Source: an uncultured Aquimarina sp. (GTDB taxonomy: Bacteria > Bacteroidota > Bacteroidia > Flavobacteriales > Flavobacteriaceae). From it: a stretch of DNA of 54,790 nt. A program made the position numbers and the translations under genes. The notes under the pieces are model-generated. The model was given only the letters and a program-made list of their open reading frames with translations. It searched no databases and was not told the origin of the DNA. The stretch spans positions 1 to 54,790 of the forward strand of contig CANMSO010000016.1 in assembly GCA_947500545.1 (NCBI GenBank), given 5' to 3'. Below, one piece after another: positions 1 to 9,711 of the stretch. Numbering within the stretch: the first letter of the stretch is position 1; the number at the start of each line of letters is the position of its first letter.

Positions 1-3000
1 AAAATCTCTGAAATAGAAGCATCAAAAGAATACGAAGCAAATTGTAAACTGTTGCTACAATCTGACATGCAGAATATCGAAATCTGAGACATAATCGTAT
101 TGATGATGCTACCATGAGAAATCATAACTCCCTTAGGTAAACCTGTTGAACCCGAAGTGTAAATAATATAGGCCAACATAGAACCCTCGATTACAACTCC
201 TAAAGCTCCTGAATCATATTCTGAACCATCAAATTCTACATCGATCGCCAATAAATCTCCAGAATAATAATCAAGATCAAACATAAACATCGTCTCAGTA
301 ATCAATAAACCAAGAACTGAATCTTCTATAATATGAGATTTACGGTACTCTGGTAAACCCGGATCGATAGGAACATATACAGCACCCAATTTTAAAATAC
401 CTAAAATCGAAACAATAACACGATCACTACGTGTTAAATGAACCCCTACACGATCGCCTGGTTTGATCCCATAAGTATCACGTAAACAATGAGCAAATTG
501 ATTAGACAACTCATCTAACTCTTTATAAGTAAAACGATTATTATCATAATACAACGATAAATTATCTGAATGAGACTTAGCAATATCTTCAAAACCTGAA
601 ACCAAATCACTAACCGAATAATCTACATCTGTAGCATTATTGTCTGAAACTAAAGTTTTAAATTCTTGATCAGAAATGAATTGAATATCAGCAACTCTTT
701 TTGACGGAGATTCTAGTAAATTTAAAAGTGAGTTCTTAAAATGTTTCATAAAACCTTTAATACATTCGGCTTCATAAACATCCTCATTAAACTTAACTCT
801 CATTTCTAATATGTCATCGATTTCTTCAAAATGAAATTCTATATCATTTTTACTAAAACAAAAACCATCATCAACTATAGAATCTTGCGAAAACTTATTT
901 TCTACAGCAATTTCTTTCTTTGAAATGTTATGGAATGTAAGGGATATATCAAATATTGGGCTTCGACTTAAGTCTGTTTTTATATTTAAATCTTGTACAA
1001 TATCATTAAAAGAATAATTCTGATTAGCATATGCCCCAAGGGTATTCTCTTTTATTTTACCAAAAATATCTATGAAACTATTCTCTAAATCTATATGATT
1101 CCTTAAAGGAAGGGTATTACCAAAATATCCTATTAAATTTTCCACTTCCAGCATGTCTCTTCCAGCAATAGGAGCTCCTAAAATAATATCATTGTTAGAG
1201 GTATATCTGCTCAACATAATTTTTAGGACAGATAATAATCCTATAAAGGTACTTCCTTCATTTTCTTGACAAAAAGCTTTTAGTTTTTTAAACGCTAAAG
1301 TATCAATAGAAGTTCTAAGCCTTTTCCCATTGAACGTCCTAATTGAAGGGCGGTTTTTTGTTGTTGGAAAGTTTATTCTTGGGAGTTCTCCTTCTAACGT
1401 ATCCATCCAATACGTTTTTTGGCTTTCTATAACTTTTGGTTCAAATTCATTATGTAACCACGACGCATAATCCTTATACTGTATCGGCAATTCTGGAAGA
1501 ATTGGTTCTATATCTTTCTCATAAGCCTGATAACAGGTATTTATTTCTTTATGCAAAATTTCTTCGGACCATCCATCACTAATGATATGATGTATATTGC
1601 TATAAAAAAGGGTATCTCCTTTAAGTTTTATCAAACAACATCTAAACAATGGTGCTTTTTCAAGGTCAAAAGGTTTATTAATATCCAGAGTAATATATTC
1701 CTGATATTTTAAAACATCATCTTTGAAATCTTTAAAATCAATCGAAAAATCGACCTCATTGACATCTAAAATTTCTTGAAAAACTTTACCATTATTATTG
1801 GATACAAAAATGGTTCTTAAAATTTCATGACGTTGAACAACTGATGTAATAGCCTTTTGAAATAGATCGATATCGACATCAGAATTCAATCTTATTTGCC
1901 TTGGCATATTGTAAGCTACAGAAGTTTGAGGCACTCTAGATAATACCCACAACCTATATTGGGCCGGTGTAATTGGATAGTTCTTTTGGGGATCAACTTT
2001 ACTAATACTCTTAATACTACCTTCTTCTTTTCCATCAATCAAACTTGCTTGAGATCTTAAAGTTAAATTAGAGAATAATTCTTCTAGATTCAACTCAACC
2101 TTGAAAGCATTGCTAATTCTTGAATTTAGGCGAATTAACTTTATACTATTCCCTCCTAAAAATAGAAAGTTATCATCCAAAGAAACGTTATCAATAGCCA
2201 AAAGTTCTTTCCAAATTGATGCAAGTTTCTCTTCCTTATCATTTAATATTTCAGGAGCTTTTTGTGATCTGAAATAATCTTTTGCAACTTTCTTAAGCGC
2301 TGCTGTATCTATTTTTTTATTTGTATTGTAAGGTATCTTTTGTAATGGTATGAATAAAGAAGGGATCTCATATAAGGATAATTTGGACTGGGCGTATTGC
2401 CTAATTTCATTTTGAATATCCTCCTCCTTAAGCCCTAAATAAAAACAGCAGAGATTATATTCGTTATCGCTACCATCAAGCAAAATGCATTTTGCAATCT
2501 TTATTTTATCAAATTCTACAAGAACCTGTTCTATATAATTAGTATCAATTCGGACCCCATTGATTTTTAAGATACCATCTTCTCTTCCCATGATAGTAAC
2601 ATTTCTTTCATGGTCATATGCTCCATAATCTCCACTATCATAAATAATATCTTCTTGAGTATGTATTGGGTTTTGAATGAATTTTTTAGATGTTAATTCC
2701 TCATCGTTAAAATACCCTTTGGATAGGAAAGGTGTTTTAATGAAAATCTTTCCAGTTTCATTAATTTCGCAAACTTCATTATCCTCATTTAAAATTAAGA
2801 TTCCTGAGTTAGCAATAGGTTTTCCTATACTTACTATATCAGAAGAAGCCTTATATATCTCCCCTTCTATTCTATAGAATGTTTTTATCAATGTTGTTTC
2901 TGTAGCACCATATAAGTTTACCATTAAAGTATTGTTGCCATACTTCTCTCTCCAATTAATTATATCTTTATAGTAGAGTTTTTCGCCTGCCAAGAACAGT

Positions 3001-3866
3001 AATTCAAGATTTTCATAGTTTTTACCTGTTTCATCCTCGAGATATAATGATCTCATAATGGTTGGTACCGTATGTATTAAACTAATCTTCTTACTTCTAA
3101 TCCATTTTGCTAATAAAGAAAAATCATCTTTTTCTTTATTTGATGGAATACATATGGTTCCTCCAGTAATTAAGGGAACAAAAACATCTCTAAGAGAAGC
3201 ATCAAAAGAAAAAGTTCCAAGAAAACCAAGTCTTAATTCTGAAGAAATATTGAATTCGTTAACTTCCCAATGTATATAATGACTTAAACTTTTGTGTTGA
3301 CCCAATACCATTTTTGGAGCGCCCGTAGAACCCGAAGTAAAAAATATATAATTAGAATCCTCTCCCTCAATTTGAAGATTTGGATTAAAGTCAGACAAAG
3401 AAACCTCTAAAGATTTTTCTTTGTTTGAGAAGTCAAACAACTTTATTTCTAATTCACTGTTACTATAATCTAAAACAATGATCTCTGGGATTTTATATTC
3501 GAATAAAGAATTATAATTTATAATATCTAGAACACTGTTTTTATCCGTTATTATAATCTTAGGTTGAATTTTTGTGTAGACTTCTTTCCAATGATTTTCT
3601 CCAAATTTTTTATCTAAAGGAACGTAGATAGAATTGGATTTAAAAATACCAAGTAAGGATGCTATGTTTAGCGTCTCATTAGAAAATAACGTTGCTACTT
3701 TTTCTCCTTTTTTAATCTCTTTGTTAATCAATACCGAAGCAATGTTATTTGCTAGAGTATTTAAAACTTCATAAGTTATGCTTTGAGAATTTATCTCAAT
3801 CGCTACTTTGTTTTGAAATTTTTCAACGATAGATTCGAAAACAGTATGTATTACTTTTTTATTCAT
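1..3866 (-). CDS. Non-ribosomal peptide synthetase, A-PCP-C-A (3' end missing)
   Basis: Starts at the ATG at 3866, 63 bp after the previous gene, and stays in frame to the window edge (about 1288 residues). The protein begins directly with an adenylation (A) domain (residues 1 to about 520, FFTSGSTG at 175-182), followed by a carrier domain (LGGNS, Ser574), a condensation (C) domain (about 625-1045, intact HHIISDG at 759-765) and a second A domain cut by the edge just after FDASISEIF. The pocket residues of the first A domain, read against GrsA, are D-A-R-H-F-A-L-L-I-K. The D-A-R-H start is that of the D-methyl-aspartate domain of microcystin synthetase McyB, so an acidic residue is inferred. 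There is no N-terminal docking domain; the module's C domain is supplied by the preceding protein. The N-terminus is very like that of the gene at 3930-7169 (MNKK[VL]IH), which supports the chosen start. Confidence 0.93.
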   Translation of the reverse strand, partial: MNKKVIHTVFESIVEKFQNKVAIEINSQSITYEVLNTLANNIASVLINKEIKKGEKVATLFSNETLNIASLLGIFKSNSIYVPLDKKFGENHWKEVYTKIQPKIIITDKNSVLDIINYNSLFEYKIPEIIVLDYSNSELEIKLFDFSNKEKSLEVSLSDFNPNLQIEGEDSNYIFFTSGSTGAPKMVLGQHKSLSHYIHWEVNEFNISSELRLGFLGTFSFDASLRDVFVPLITGGTICIPSNKEKDDFSLLAKWIRSKKISLIHTVPTIMRSLYLEDETGKNYENLELLFLAGEKLYYKDIINWREKYGNNTLMVNLYGATETTLIKTFYRIEGEIYKASSDIVSIGKPIANSGILILNEDNEVCEINETGKIFIKTPFLSKGYFNDEELTSKKFIQNPIHTQEDIIYDSGDYGAYDHERNVTIMGREDGILKINGVRIDTNYIEQVLVEFDKIKIAKCILLDGSDNEYNLCCFYLGLKEEDIQNEIRQYAQSKLSLYEIPSLFIPLQKIPYNTNKKIDTAALKKVAKDYFRSQKAPEILNDKEEKLASIWKELLAIDNVSLDDNFLFLGGNSIKLIRLNSRISNAFKVELNLEELFSNLTLRSQASLIDGKEEGSIKSISKVDPQKNYPITPAQYRLWVLSRVPQTSVAYNMPRQIRLNSDVDIDLFQKAITSVVQRHEILRTIFVSNNNGKVFQEILDVNEVDFSIDFKDFKDDVLKYQEYITLDINKPFDLEKAPLFRCCLIKLKGDTLFYSNIHHIISDGWSEEILHKEINTCYQAYEKDIEPILPELPIQYKDYASWLHNEFEPKVIESQKTYWMDTLEGELPRINFPTTKNRPSIRTFNGKRLRTSIDTLAFKKLKAFCQENEGSTFIGLLSVLKIMLSRYTSNNDIILGAPIAGRDMLEVENLIGYFGNTLPLRNHIDLENSFIDIFGKIKENTLGAYANQNYSFNDIVQDLNIKTDLSRSPIFDISLTFHNISKKEIAVENKFSQDSIVDDGFCFSKNDIEFHFEEIDDILEMRVKFNEDVYEAECIKGFMKHFKNSLLNLLESPSKRVADIQFISDQEFKTLVSDNNATDVDYSVSDLVSGFEDIAKSHSDNLSLYYDNNRFTYKELDELSNQFAHCLRDTYGIKPGDRVGVHLTRSDRVIVSILGILKLGAVYVPIDPGLPEYRKSHIIEDSVLGLLITETMFMFDLDYYSGDLLAIDVEFDGSEYDSGALGVVIEGSMLAYIIYTSGSTGLPKGVMISHGSIINTIMSQISIFCMSDCSNSLQFASYSFDASISEI

Positions 3867-3929
3867 GATTTTGTGAAAATGAGATTTAATTTAATAGCTT
3901 ACAGAAATTACCCTCTTTTGAAATAGGGT

Positions 3930-6900
3930 TTAAAAATCTTCTGAATAATTGGATATGAATTGTTCTTTAAAAGACCTGTGCTCTTCTTGAGCGATTTCAG
4001 TTTTTAAGAAATTTTCGCATTGAGAAATCGTAGCAAAAGGATTATTGATAGTAAACTCTAAAAGAGTTAAGAATTCTTGATTAAACTTTATCATGTCCGA
4101 CTCTTCAAAAATTGAATTATTAAAGATTAGAGAGTAATCAGCTTTATTTTTGAATAGAGTGAAACGAAAAGAAATATCAAATTTAGCCCTCGTATCCATA
4201 ACTAAATCTTCTAAACTGGTTTCATCACTTCCATCTATATTTAATTTATTTACAACTAGAAATACATTAAATAATGGGTTATCCGTAATACCTTTTCTGT
4301 TATTAATTTTTTGTAGTAATAAGTCGAAAGGGTAATCTTTGTTTTCTTGAGCTTCAAATACACTCTTTCTAACCTGCTTTACATATGAAACAAATGATTG
4401 CTTTCTAATAATTTTACTACGTATAGCTAAAGTATTAAGGTGTAATCCTATTTGGTTTTTTAAGTCCCAATGAGATCTACTACTAAATGGACTACCTATT
4501 ATTATATCTTTATTATGAGAATATTTAAATAATAATATCCCCAGAACTGTATAAAAATGAATGTAAAATGTAGATATATTCTTCTCATTGAATTCAGTTA
4601 TCTTTCTGAAAAGATCCTTATTAATATGGGATTTAATCATTTTTCCCTGATATCTATCAGAGCTACTTAGTTTTTTGGCAATTGATAAATTAAACTCAGG
4701 TATTTGGTCATCATATATTGATAACCAATATTGTTCTTGAGCATCGTAGCTTTTTGCCAATTCATTTTGCCAAATAGCAAAATCTCTATATTGAATTTTA
4801 AGTTCTGGTATTACTTCTTCTGTATTATTTTTTAATGATTCATAAAACCTCACAATTTCTGAGTACAAGAACTCAATGGATTCGGCGTCACATATCAAAT
4901 GATGCATATTGTAATAAAACAATGTGTGCTCATGATTTACTTTTAAAATTTTTGCCCTAATTAGCGGCCCTTTCTCTAAATCAAAAGGCTTATATGAATC
5001 ATTTTCGATATATTCTCTGGCTTTATCTTCGGCATTTGATTCATTAGAAAAATCAATATATCCTAGTTTGAAATCAAAATCATCAAAAGGTATTACGAAT
5101 TGATAGACTTCATCCCCATCATTTTGAAAAACAGTTCTTAAAATCTCATGTCGCTCAATAGCTTTACACAAAGCTTTTTCGAAAACATCATAATCATCAT
5201 CTATAGATAATTGTATATGTGAAGGCATATTATAAACTTCTGAACCGGATAACTGACATGCTATCCACATACTTTTTTGAGCAAAAGACAATGGTATTTT
5301 TTCTATATCATGATTTCTTTTAATAGGTTTAAAGTTTTCCTTTTTCGCGTTTGAAATTAAATTCTCATGAGATTCTAAGGTTGGATTTTCGAAAATATCA
5401 TCCAGATTTACTACCACATCAAATTCTTTCTGGTAGGCTGTTATTAATTGCATTGCATTAATACTTTGCCCTCCTCGAAGAAAAAAATTATCAACAGCGT
5501 TAATATTTTCTATTTTTAAAATTGACTTCCATATCCCTGCTAACTTTTCTTGAGTTTCGTTTAATTCAACACCTAGAGTTCCTTGCGATCCAAATTCGTT
5601 TACTTTGGTTTTCAATACTTGGATATCAACCTTGCCATTTGCATTTATAGGAAAATCTGGAAGGTAAAAATATAATGATGGTAACTCGTAATTCGACAAA
5701 TATTCTGAACAATGAGATTGTATTTCCTTATCCAAATTGGCCTTGGCTTTATAGAAACAAGCGAGAATAGAATTCTCATCACGAACAGAAAGTATACATT
5801 TAACATCAATTACTTCTTCTTTGGATAAGATTACTTTTTCTATTGCATTAAGATCAACTCTAACTCCATTCACTTTGACAACAGAATCTATTCGGCCAAG
5901 GACAATGCTATTTCTATCTTTATCGTATTTACCGTAATCACCTGTTTTATAAATAATTTCTTTATTGGTTGATAATGGATTTTGAATGAATTTTTTTGAA
6001 GTCTCTAGAGGATTCTTATAATATCCTTTTGATAAGAATGGTGTTTTTATAAAAATTTCTCCTTTTTCATCGATCCTACATAATTTATTGTCTTCGTTAA
6101 ATATTAGTATTGCCGTATTAGAAATAGGTTTTCCTACTGGTAATAGATTTGATGAATTTCCTACTAATTTTTTATTAACCGTATAAAAACTTTTAATCAA
6201 TGTAGATTCAGTTGCTCCATAAAAATTGGTAATAGCCGTATCACAACCATATTTATTTTGCCAATTTATAATATCCTTATTGTATAGTTTTTCTCCTGCC
6301 AGAAAAATATGTCGTAAGTAAAAACTATTCTTAATATTATCTTCAGAAAGAATTAATCTAAAAAAAGTGGGAACTGTATGAATCAATGTAATTTTTTGAT
6401 CTCTAAACCATTGACATAATTTTATAATATTTGACCTTATATTTTCTGGAGGAATACATATAGTTGCACCATTAATTAATGGTACGAATATATCTCGCAA
6501 AGAGGCATCAAAAGAGAATGAAGTTAGTTGACCTAACCTATCCTTTTCTGTAATTTCAAATTCATTGGATTGCCAATGTATAAAGTGACTCAGGCTCTTA
6601 TGCTGACCTAAAACCATTTTTGGAGCACCTGTAGAACCAGATGTAAAGAAGATATAATTAGAATCTTCTTCATTAATGGAAATATTCGTCTTATCACTAG
6701 AGAGAGAATCAAGGTCTATTTTTTCTTCTTGTTCGTCTTTATAAATACTAAAACCAATAGAACCTTCATCAAGATAAAATAGTATTACCATGGGGATATC
6801 ATATCCAAAAAAATCACTATAGTATTTAAGGTCCGACACATACTCTCTACTAATCAAAAACACCTTTGGTTTTATAGTTTCAAATACTTCTTTCCAATGG

Positions 6901-7169
6901 TTTTTGTTATACTTCTTATCAATGGGTACATAAACCGTATTTGACTTGAAAATCCCTAAAACAGAAAAAATATAGAATAATTCTTTCTTGAAATAAACAG
7001 CTACACAATCTCCAGTATTTGTATGCTCTTGTAATAAAAAGCTTATTTTGTTGGAAATAATATTTATTTGATCATAAGTGAAATTTCCTGATGAAGTTTC
7101 AATTGCAACATTAGAATTATATTGCAGAACCTTATTTTCAAATAATGAGTGTATTAGCTTCTTGTTCAT
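3930..7169 (-). CDS. Non-ribosomal peptide synthetase, A-PCP-C
   Basis: 1079 residues: A domain (about 1-500, FFTSGSTG at 174-181, FDASLRDIF at 220-228), carrier domain (RGGQS, Ser569) and C domain (about 625-1050, motif HHLICDA at 756-762, in which the usual final Gly is Ala). The A-domain pocket reads D-A-R-H-F-A-F-L-I-K. Arg at position 239 and His at 278 (GrsA numbering) are the signature of microcystin and nodularin domains that load D-methyl-Asp or D-Glu through the side-chain carboxylate. The gene overlaps the Asp/Glu racemase gene upstream by 32 bp, so the two are translationally linked, which fits racemase-supplied D-acid substrate. As the module lacks its own C domain, the stand-alone C protein at 8032-9612 probably completes it. 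The protein ends in a short acidic tail (NYSEDF). Substrate is inference; domain content is clear. Confidence 0.95.
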   Translation of the reverse strand: MNKKLIHSLFENKVLQYNSNVAIETSSGNFTYDQINIISNKISFLLQEHTNTGDCVAVYFKKELFYIFSVLGIFKSNTVYVPIDKKYNKNHWKEVFETIKPKVFLISREYVSDLKYYSDFFGYDIPMVILFYLDEGSIGFSIYKDEQEEKIDLDSLSSDKTNISINEEDSNYIFFTSGSTGAPKMVLGQHKSLSHFIHWQSNEFEITEKDRLGQLTSFSFDASLRDIFVPLINGATICIPPENIRSNIIKLCQWFRDQKITLIHTVPTFFRLILSEDNIKNSFYLRHIFLAGEKLYNKDIINWQNKYGCDTAITNFYGATESTLIKSFYTVNKKLVGNSSNLLPVGKPISNTAILIFNEDNKLCRIDEKGEIFIKTPFLSKGYYKNPLETSKKFIQNPLSTNKEIIYKTGDYGKYDKDRNSIVLGRIDSVVKVNGVRVDLNAIEKVILSKEEVIDVKCILSVRDENSILACFYKAKANLDKEIQSHCSEYLSNYELPSLYFYLPDFPINANGKVDIQVLKTKVNEFGSQGTLGVELNETQEKLAGIWKSILKIENINAVDNFFLRGGQSINAMQLITAYQKEFDVVVNLDDIFENPTLESHENLISNAKKENFKPIKRNHDIEKIPLSFAQKSMWIACQLSGSEVYNMPSHIQLSIDDDYDVFEKALCKAIERHEILRTVFQNDGDEVYQFVIPFDDFDFKLGYIDFSNESNAEDKAREYIENDSYKPFDLEKGPLIRAKILKVNHEHTLFYYNMHHLICDAESIEFLYSEIVRFYESLKNNTEEVIPELKIQYRDFAIWQNELAKSYDAQEQYWLSIYDDQIPEFNLSIAKKLSSSDRYQGKMIKSHINKDLFRKITEFNEKNISTFYIHFYTVLGILLFKYSHNKDIIIGSPFSSRSHWDLKNQIGLHLNTLAIRSKIIRKQSFVSYVKQVRKSVFEAQENKDYPFDLLLQKINNRKGITDNPLFNVFLVVNKLNIDGSDETSLEDLVMDTRAKFDISFRFTLFKNKADYSLIFNNSIFEESDMIKFNQEFLTLLEFTINNPFATISQCENFLKTEIAQEEHRSFKEQFISNYSEDF

Positions 7170-7872
7170 TATTTATTTTTTTTAGATTCATTTTTTTTAT
7201 AACCTCATCTGCAAGCACTGACATTGTATCTAGATAAGGGATAGTAGTTTTCATATTAGCATAGCCAATTTGAACTTCTGTACACCCTCCTACAATGACT
7301 TCAACATTGTCATTTTTTAATGTATTAAATGCTCTTGTAAAAAGATAATACGCTTTTTCAGAGATTTTGGAAGATTTCAACCCTCCATCCATATAAATAG
7401 ATTTCATGAGAAACTCTTCTTGCTCATGTTCATTAAGTGTAACTAGCTCCATATCTTGGCATTTTCTGTGAAATAGTCTAGATTTTAATGTACCTGTAGT
7501 CGCCATAAGACCAATTCTTTTATATCCTTTTTGTCTAAGAATATTTATTGTCAAATCCACTGGGTCCAGGATATTTTTTCTCAATTTTTCACTTAACTTA
7601 TCAATAAAATGATATGATGTTATGCAGGTTAAAAGGATGTAATCCACTTTTAAATCTCTCATCATTTTTATTGACCTTAGCAATTCAAACTCTGGAGATT
7701 CTTCTCCAAAGACAATGGCTAAAGTCCTATCAGGAATACTACTATTATTATGTAATATAAACTCAGGGAAATCCTGATCTCTGGGTGCATCTATTTTGTC
7801 TATTAATTTGTTAACAAAAAACAATCCCGCTCTTGTCCCCATACCGGAGATAATTCCAATTTTTTTTTTCAA
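7138..7872 (-). CDS. Aspartate/glutamate racemase family protein
   Basis: 244 residues with the family fold start IGIISGMG at residues 5-12 and both catalytic cysteines: Cys83 in LLTCITSYH and Cys197 in VGGCTEV. The family inverts the alpha carbon of Asp or Glu by a two-base, cofactor-free mechanism. The start is TTG at 7872; an in-frame stop lies shortly upstream with no ATG between, and the first internal ATG (residue 11) would remove the conserved N-terminal strand. The 3' end overlaps the following NRPS gene by 32 bp. In microcystin clusters the same kind of enzyme (McyF) sits with synthetases whose A domains have the D-x-R-H pocket, exactly as the next two synthetases here do. I infer that it supplies the D-acidic amino acid for those modules. 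Asp versus Glu cannot be decided from sequence. Confidence 0.9.
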   Translation of the reverse strand: MKKKIGIISGMGTRAGLFFVNKLIDKIDAPRDQDFPEFILHNNSSIPDRTLAIVFGEESPEFELLRSIKMMRDLKVDYILLTCITSYHFIDKLSEKLRKNILDPVDLTINILRQKGYKRIGLMATTGTLKSRLFHRKCQDMELVTLNEHEQEEFLMKSIYMDGGLKSSKISEKAYYLFTRAFNTLKNDNVEVIVGGCTEVQIGYANMKTTIPYLDTMSVLADEVIKKMNLKKINNEQEANTLII

Positions 7873-8031
7873 AATAATATCGTTTATTAAGTAATCAAGA
7901 TTTGATTACTAGGAAATATTAATAACTTAAAAAGGCTGGATTTTTAAGATACTTCGATAACAAAGTATACTTATTGGGGAATAAAATTTATAAAAAATTC
8001 TTATAATCAGATTCTTCAAACTCGAGGATAT

Positions 8032-9612
8032 CTAAAAATCTTCTCCAATTGAATTATTTACAGTTTCAAGAAAAGAATCATACTCTTCTAACTCTTTTAC
8101 ATCTGATATACTGGTGATTAAATCACTAATTTTTAAATTCACATCATTGTCCAAAGACTTTGCTAAATCTGAAAAATCAGCTAAAAACATATCAATATCT
8201 GATTTATTAAAAAGAACCGAATTATAAAGCAATGTACACTGCAACTCTTCTCCCAAATCATTAAAATAAAATGTAAGGTCATATTTACTACTAGCGTCCA
8301 ATTCTATACTGGGTAAACTTATATTGGATTTTACATCAAAAGTTTCTTGTAGCATTACTATCATAACATCAAAAACAGGGCTTCTAGATGTGTCTCTTTT
8401 GATATCCAATTCTTTAATTATTTTATTTATTGGATATTCTTGATGCTCTCTTCCATTTAGGACAATATTCTTAGTTTCAATTAAAAAATCAATAAAGCTT
8501 TGCTCTTCATTAATATCAAATCGTAGAGGTACAGAATTAACGAAACAACCTATTAGATTATTTAAACTATGATGTAACCGCCCAGACATAGAAGTTCCTA
8601 AAACTTGATCAGTTTGAAAAGAATATTTATACAACAAAATGCTTGCAATGGATAATAAATTCATAAACAAAGTTGTATTTTTCTCTTCAGCAATCTGTTT
8701 AATTTTAATAAGAACATCTTTCTCTATTCTTACCATTGAAGAATTGCCTTCGAAAGTCCTTTGTTTTGGTCTATCATTGGCAATTGTCATGTTTAATTTA
8801 GGTAATTCTCCCTTAAGTTGTGTAATCCAGTATTTTTTTGAAATTGTATTCTCTTCTAGTTTTTGAGCTTGCCATAACGCATAATCTTTAAATTGTATAT
8901 CTAGATCTGGTAATTTTGTCTCTGCACTATTAGCGTCTGATTTGTAATAATGTAAAACATCTTTTGCAAGAACTTCTAAAGACCATCCATCACAAATTAT
9001 ATGATGTAAGCTATAGTAAACCACAAATTTCTCTTCAGAAACTTTAAAAACACATACCTTTAGTAATGGTCCGGTTTCCAAATCAAAATTTACCCTAAGA
9101 TCATTATACATGTATTGTTCTACAGCACTATAAGGATCTTCTCTTTTTGTAAAATCTTCTTCATAAACGGTGAAGTCAAAATCTTTTTTTGAAATGATTT
9201 TTTGATTTATTATTCCTTCTTCATTTTTTACAAATATTGTTCTTAGGATATCATGTCTGTCAATAACAGAACGAATAGCTGTTTTGAATTCTTCTTCGGC
9301 AAATTCTTTTCCAAACTCAATGAATTTTTGCATCTTAAAGACCTCAGATCCATTTTTGAATTGACATGCCATCCATATTTGTAATTGTTGCTCGGTTAAT
9401 GGATAATCTGAGCGTCCTACTTCTACAGGTATTACCTCAAGATGATTATTTTTTAGATTACTCAAATATGTGATCAAATCTTGTTTTCTAGATTTAATTT
9501 CTTCTATTATTGATGGGTCAACTCCTTTGTTTGGAACTTTCACAGATAACTGCCCATTAGTGAGACTCACATGAATATTTTCTTTTATAAGTTTTGACAG
9601 AAATACTTTCAT
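8032..9612 (-). CDS. Stand-alone NRPS condensation protein with TubC-type docking domain
   Basis: 526 residues from the ATG at 9612. An in-frame TTG at 9660 would add 16 residues, but the ATG start aligns the docking domain with that of the neighbouring gene and puts the active site at the same residue number. Residues 1 to about 55 are a TubC/beta-hairpin docking domain (FLSKLIKENIHVSL... KQDLITYLSNL). The rest is one condensation domain with an intact HHIICDG motif at 203-209. No A or carrier domain is present. It lies two genes before an A-PCP-C protein lacking a leading C domain, so it most likely supplies that C domain in trans. The C-terminal tail (NNSIGEDF) is acidic and ends in Asp-Phe like the next NRPS, as expected for a short docking motif. 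Confidence 0.92.
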   Translation of the reverse strand: MKVFLSKLIKENIHVSLTNGQLSVKVPNKGVDPSIIEEIKSRKQDLITYLSNLKNNHLEVIPVEVGRSDYPLTEQQLQIWMACQFKNGSEVFKMQKFIEFGKEFAEEEFKTAIRSVIDRHDILRTIFVKNEEGIINQKIISKKDFDFTVYEEDFTKREDPYSAVEQYMYNDLRVNFDLETGPLLKVCVFKVSEEKFVVYYSLHHIICDGWSLEVLAKDVLHYYKSDANSAETKLPDLDIQFKDYALWQAQKLEENTISKKYWITQLKGELPKLNMTIANDRPKQRTFEGNSSMVRIEKDVLIKIKQIAEEKNTTLFMNLLSIASILLYKYSFQTDQVLGTSMSGRLHHSLNNLIGCFVNSVPLRFDINEEQSFIDFLIETKNIVLNGREHQEYPINKIIKELDIKRDTSRSPVFDVMIVMLQETFDVKSNISLPSIELDASSKYDLTFYFNDLGEELQCTLLYNSVLFNKSDIDMFLADFSDLAKSLDNDVNLKISDLITSISDVKELEEYDSFLETVNNSIGEDF

Positions 9613-9711
9613 TAGAAGTTTGGTATTAATTTTTCTTACTATTAAATAACTGGTTTTCAAAAAACCTTATTCGTTTATGATCTTCTATCTTTCTTTAAAT
9701 TGAAAACACAA

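Noticed and set aside
9613..9660. N-terminal extension of the stand-alone C protein from a TTG start
   Set aside because: The ATG at 9612 aligns docking domain and active site with the paralogue at 9712-11286.
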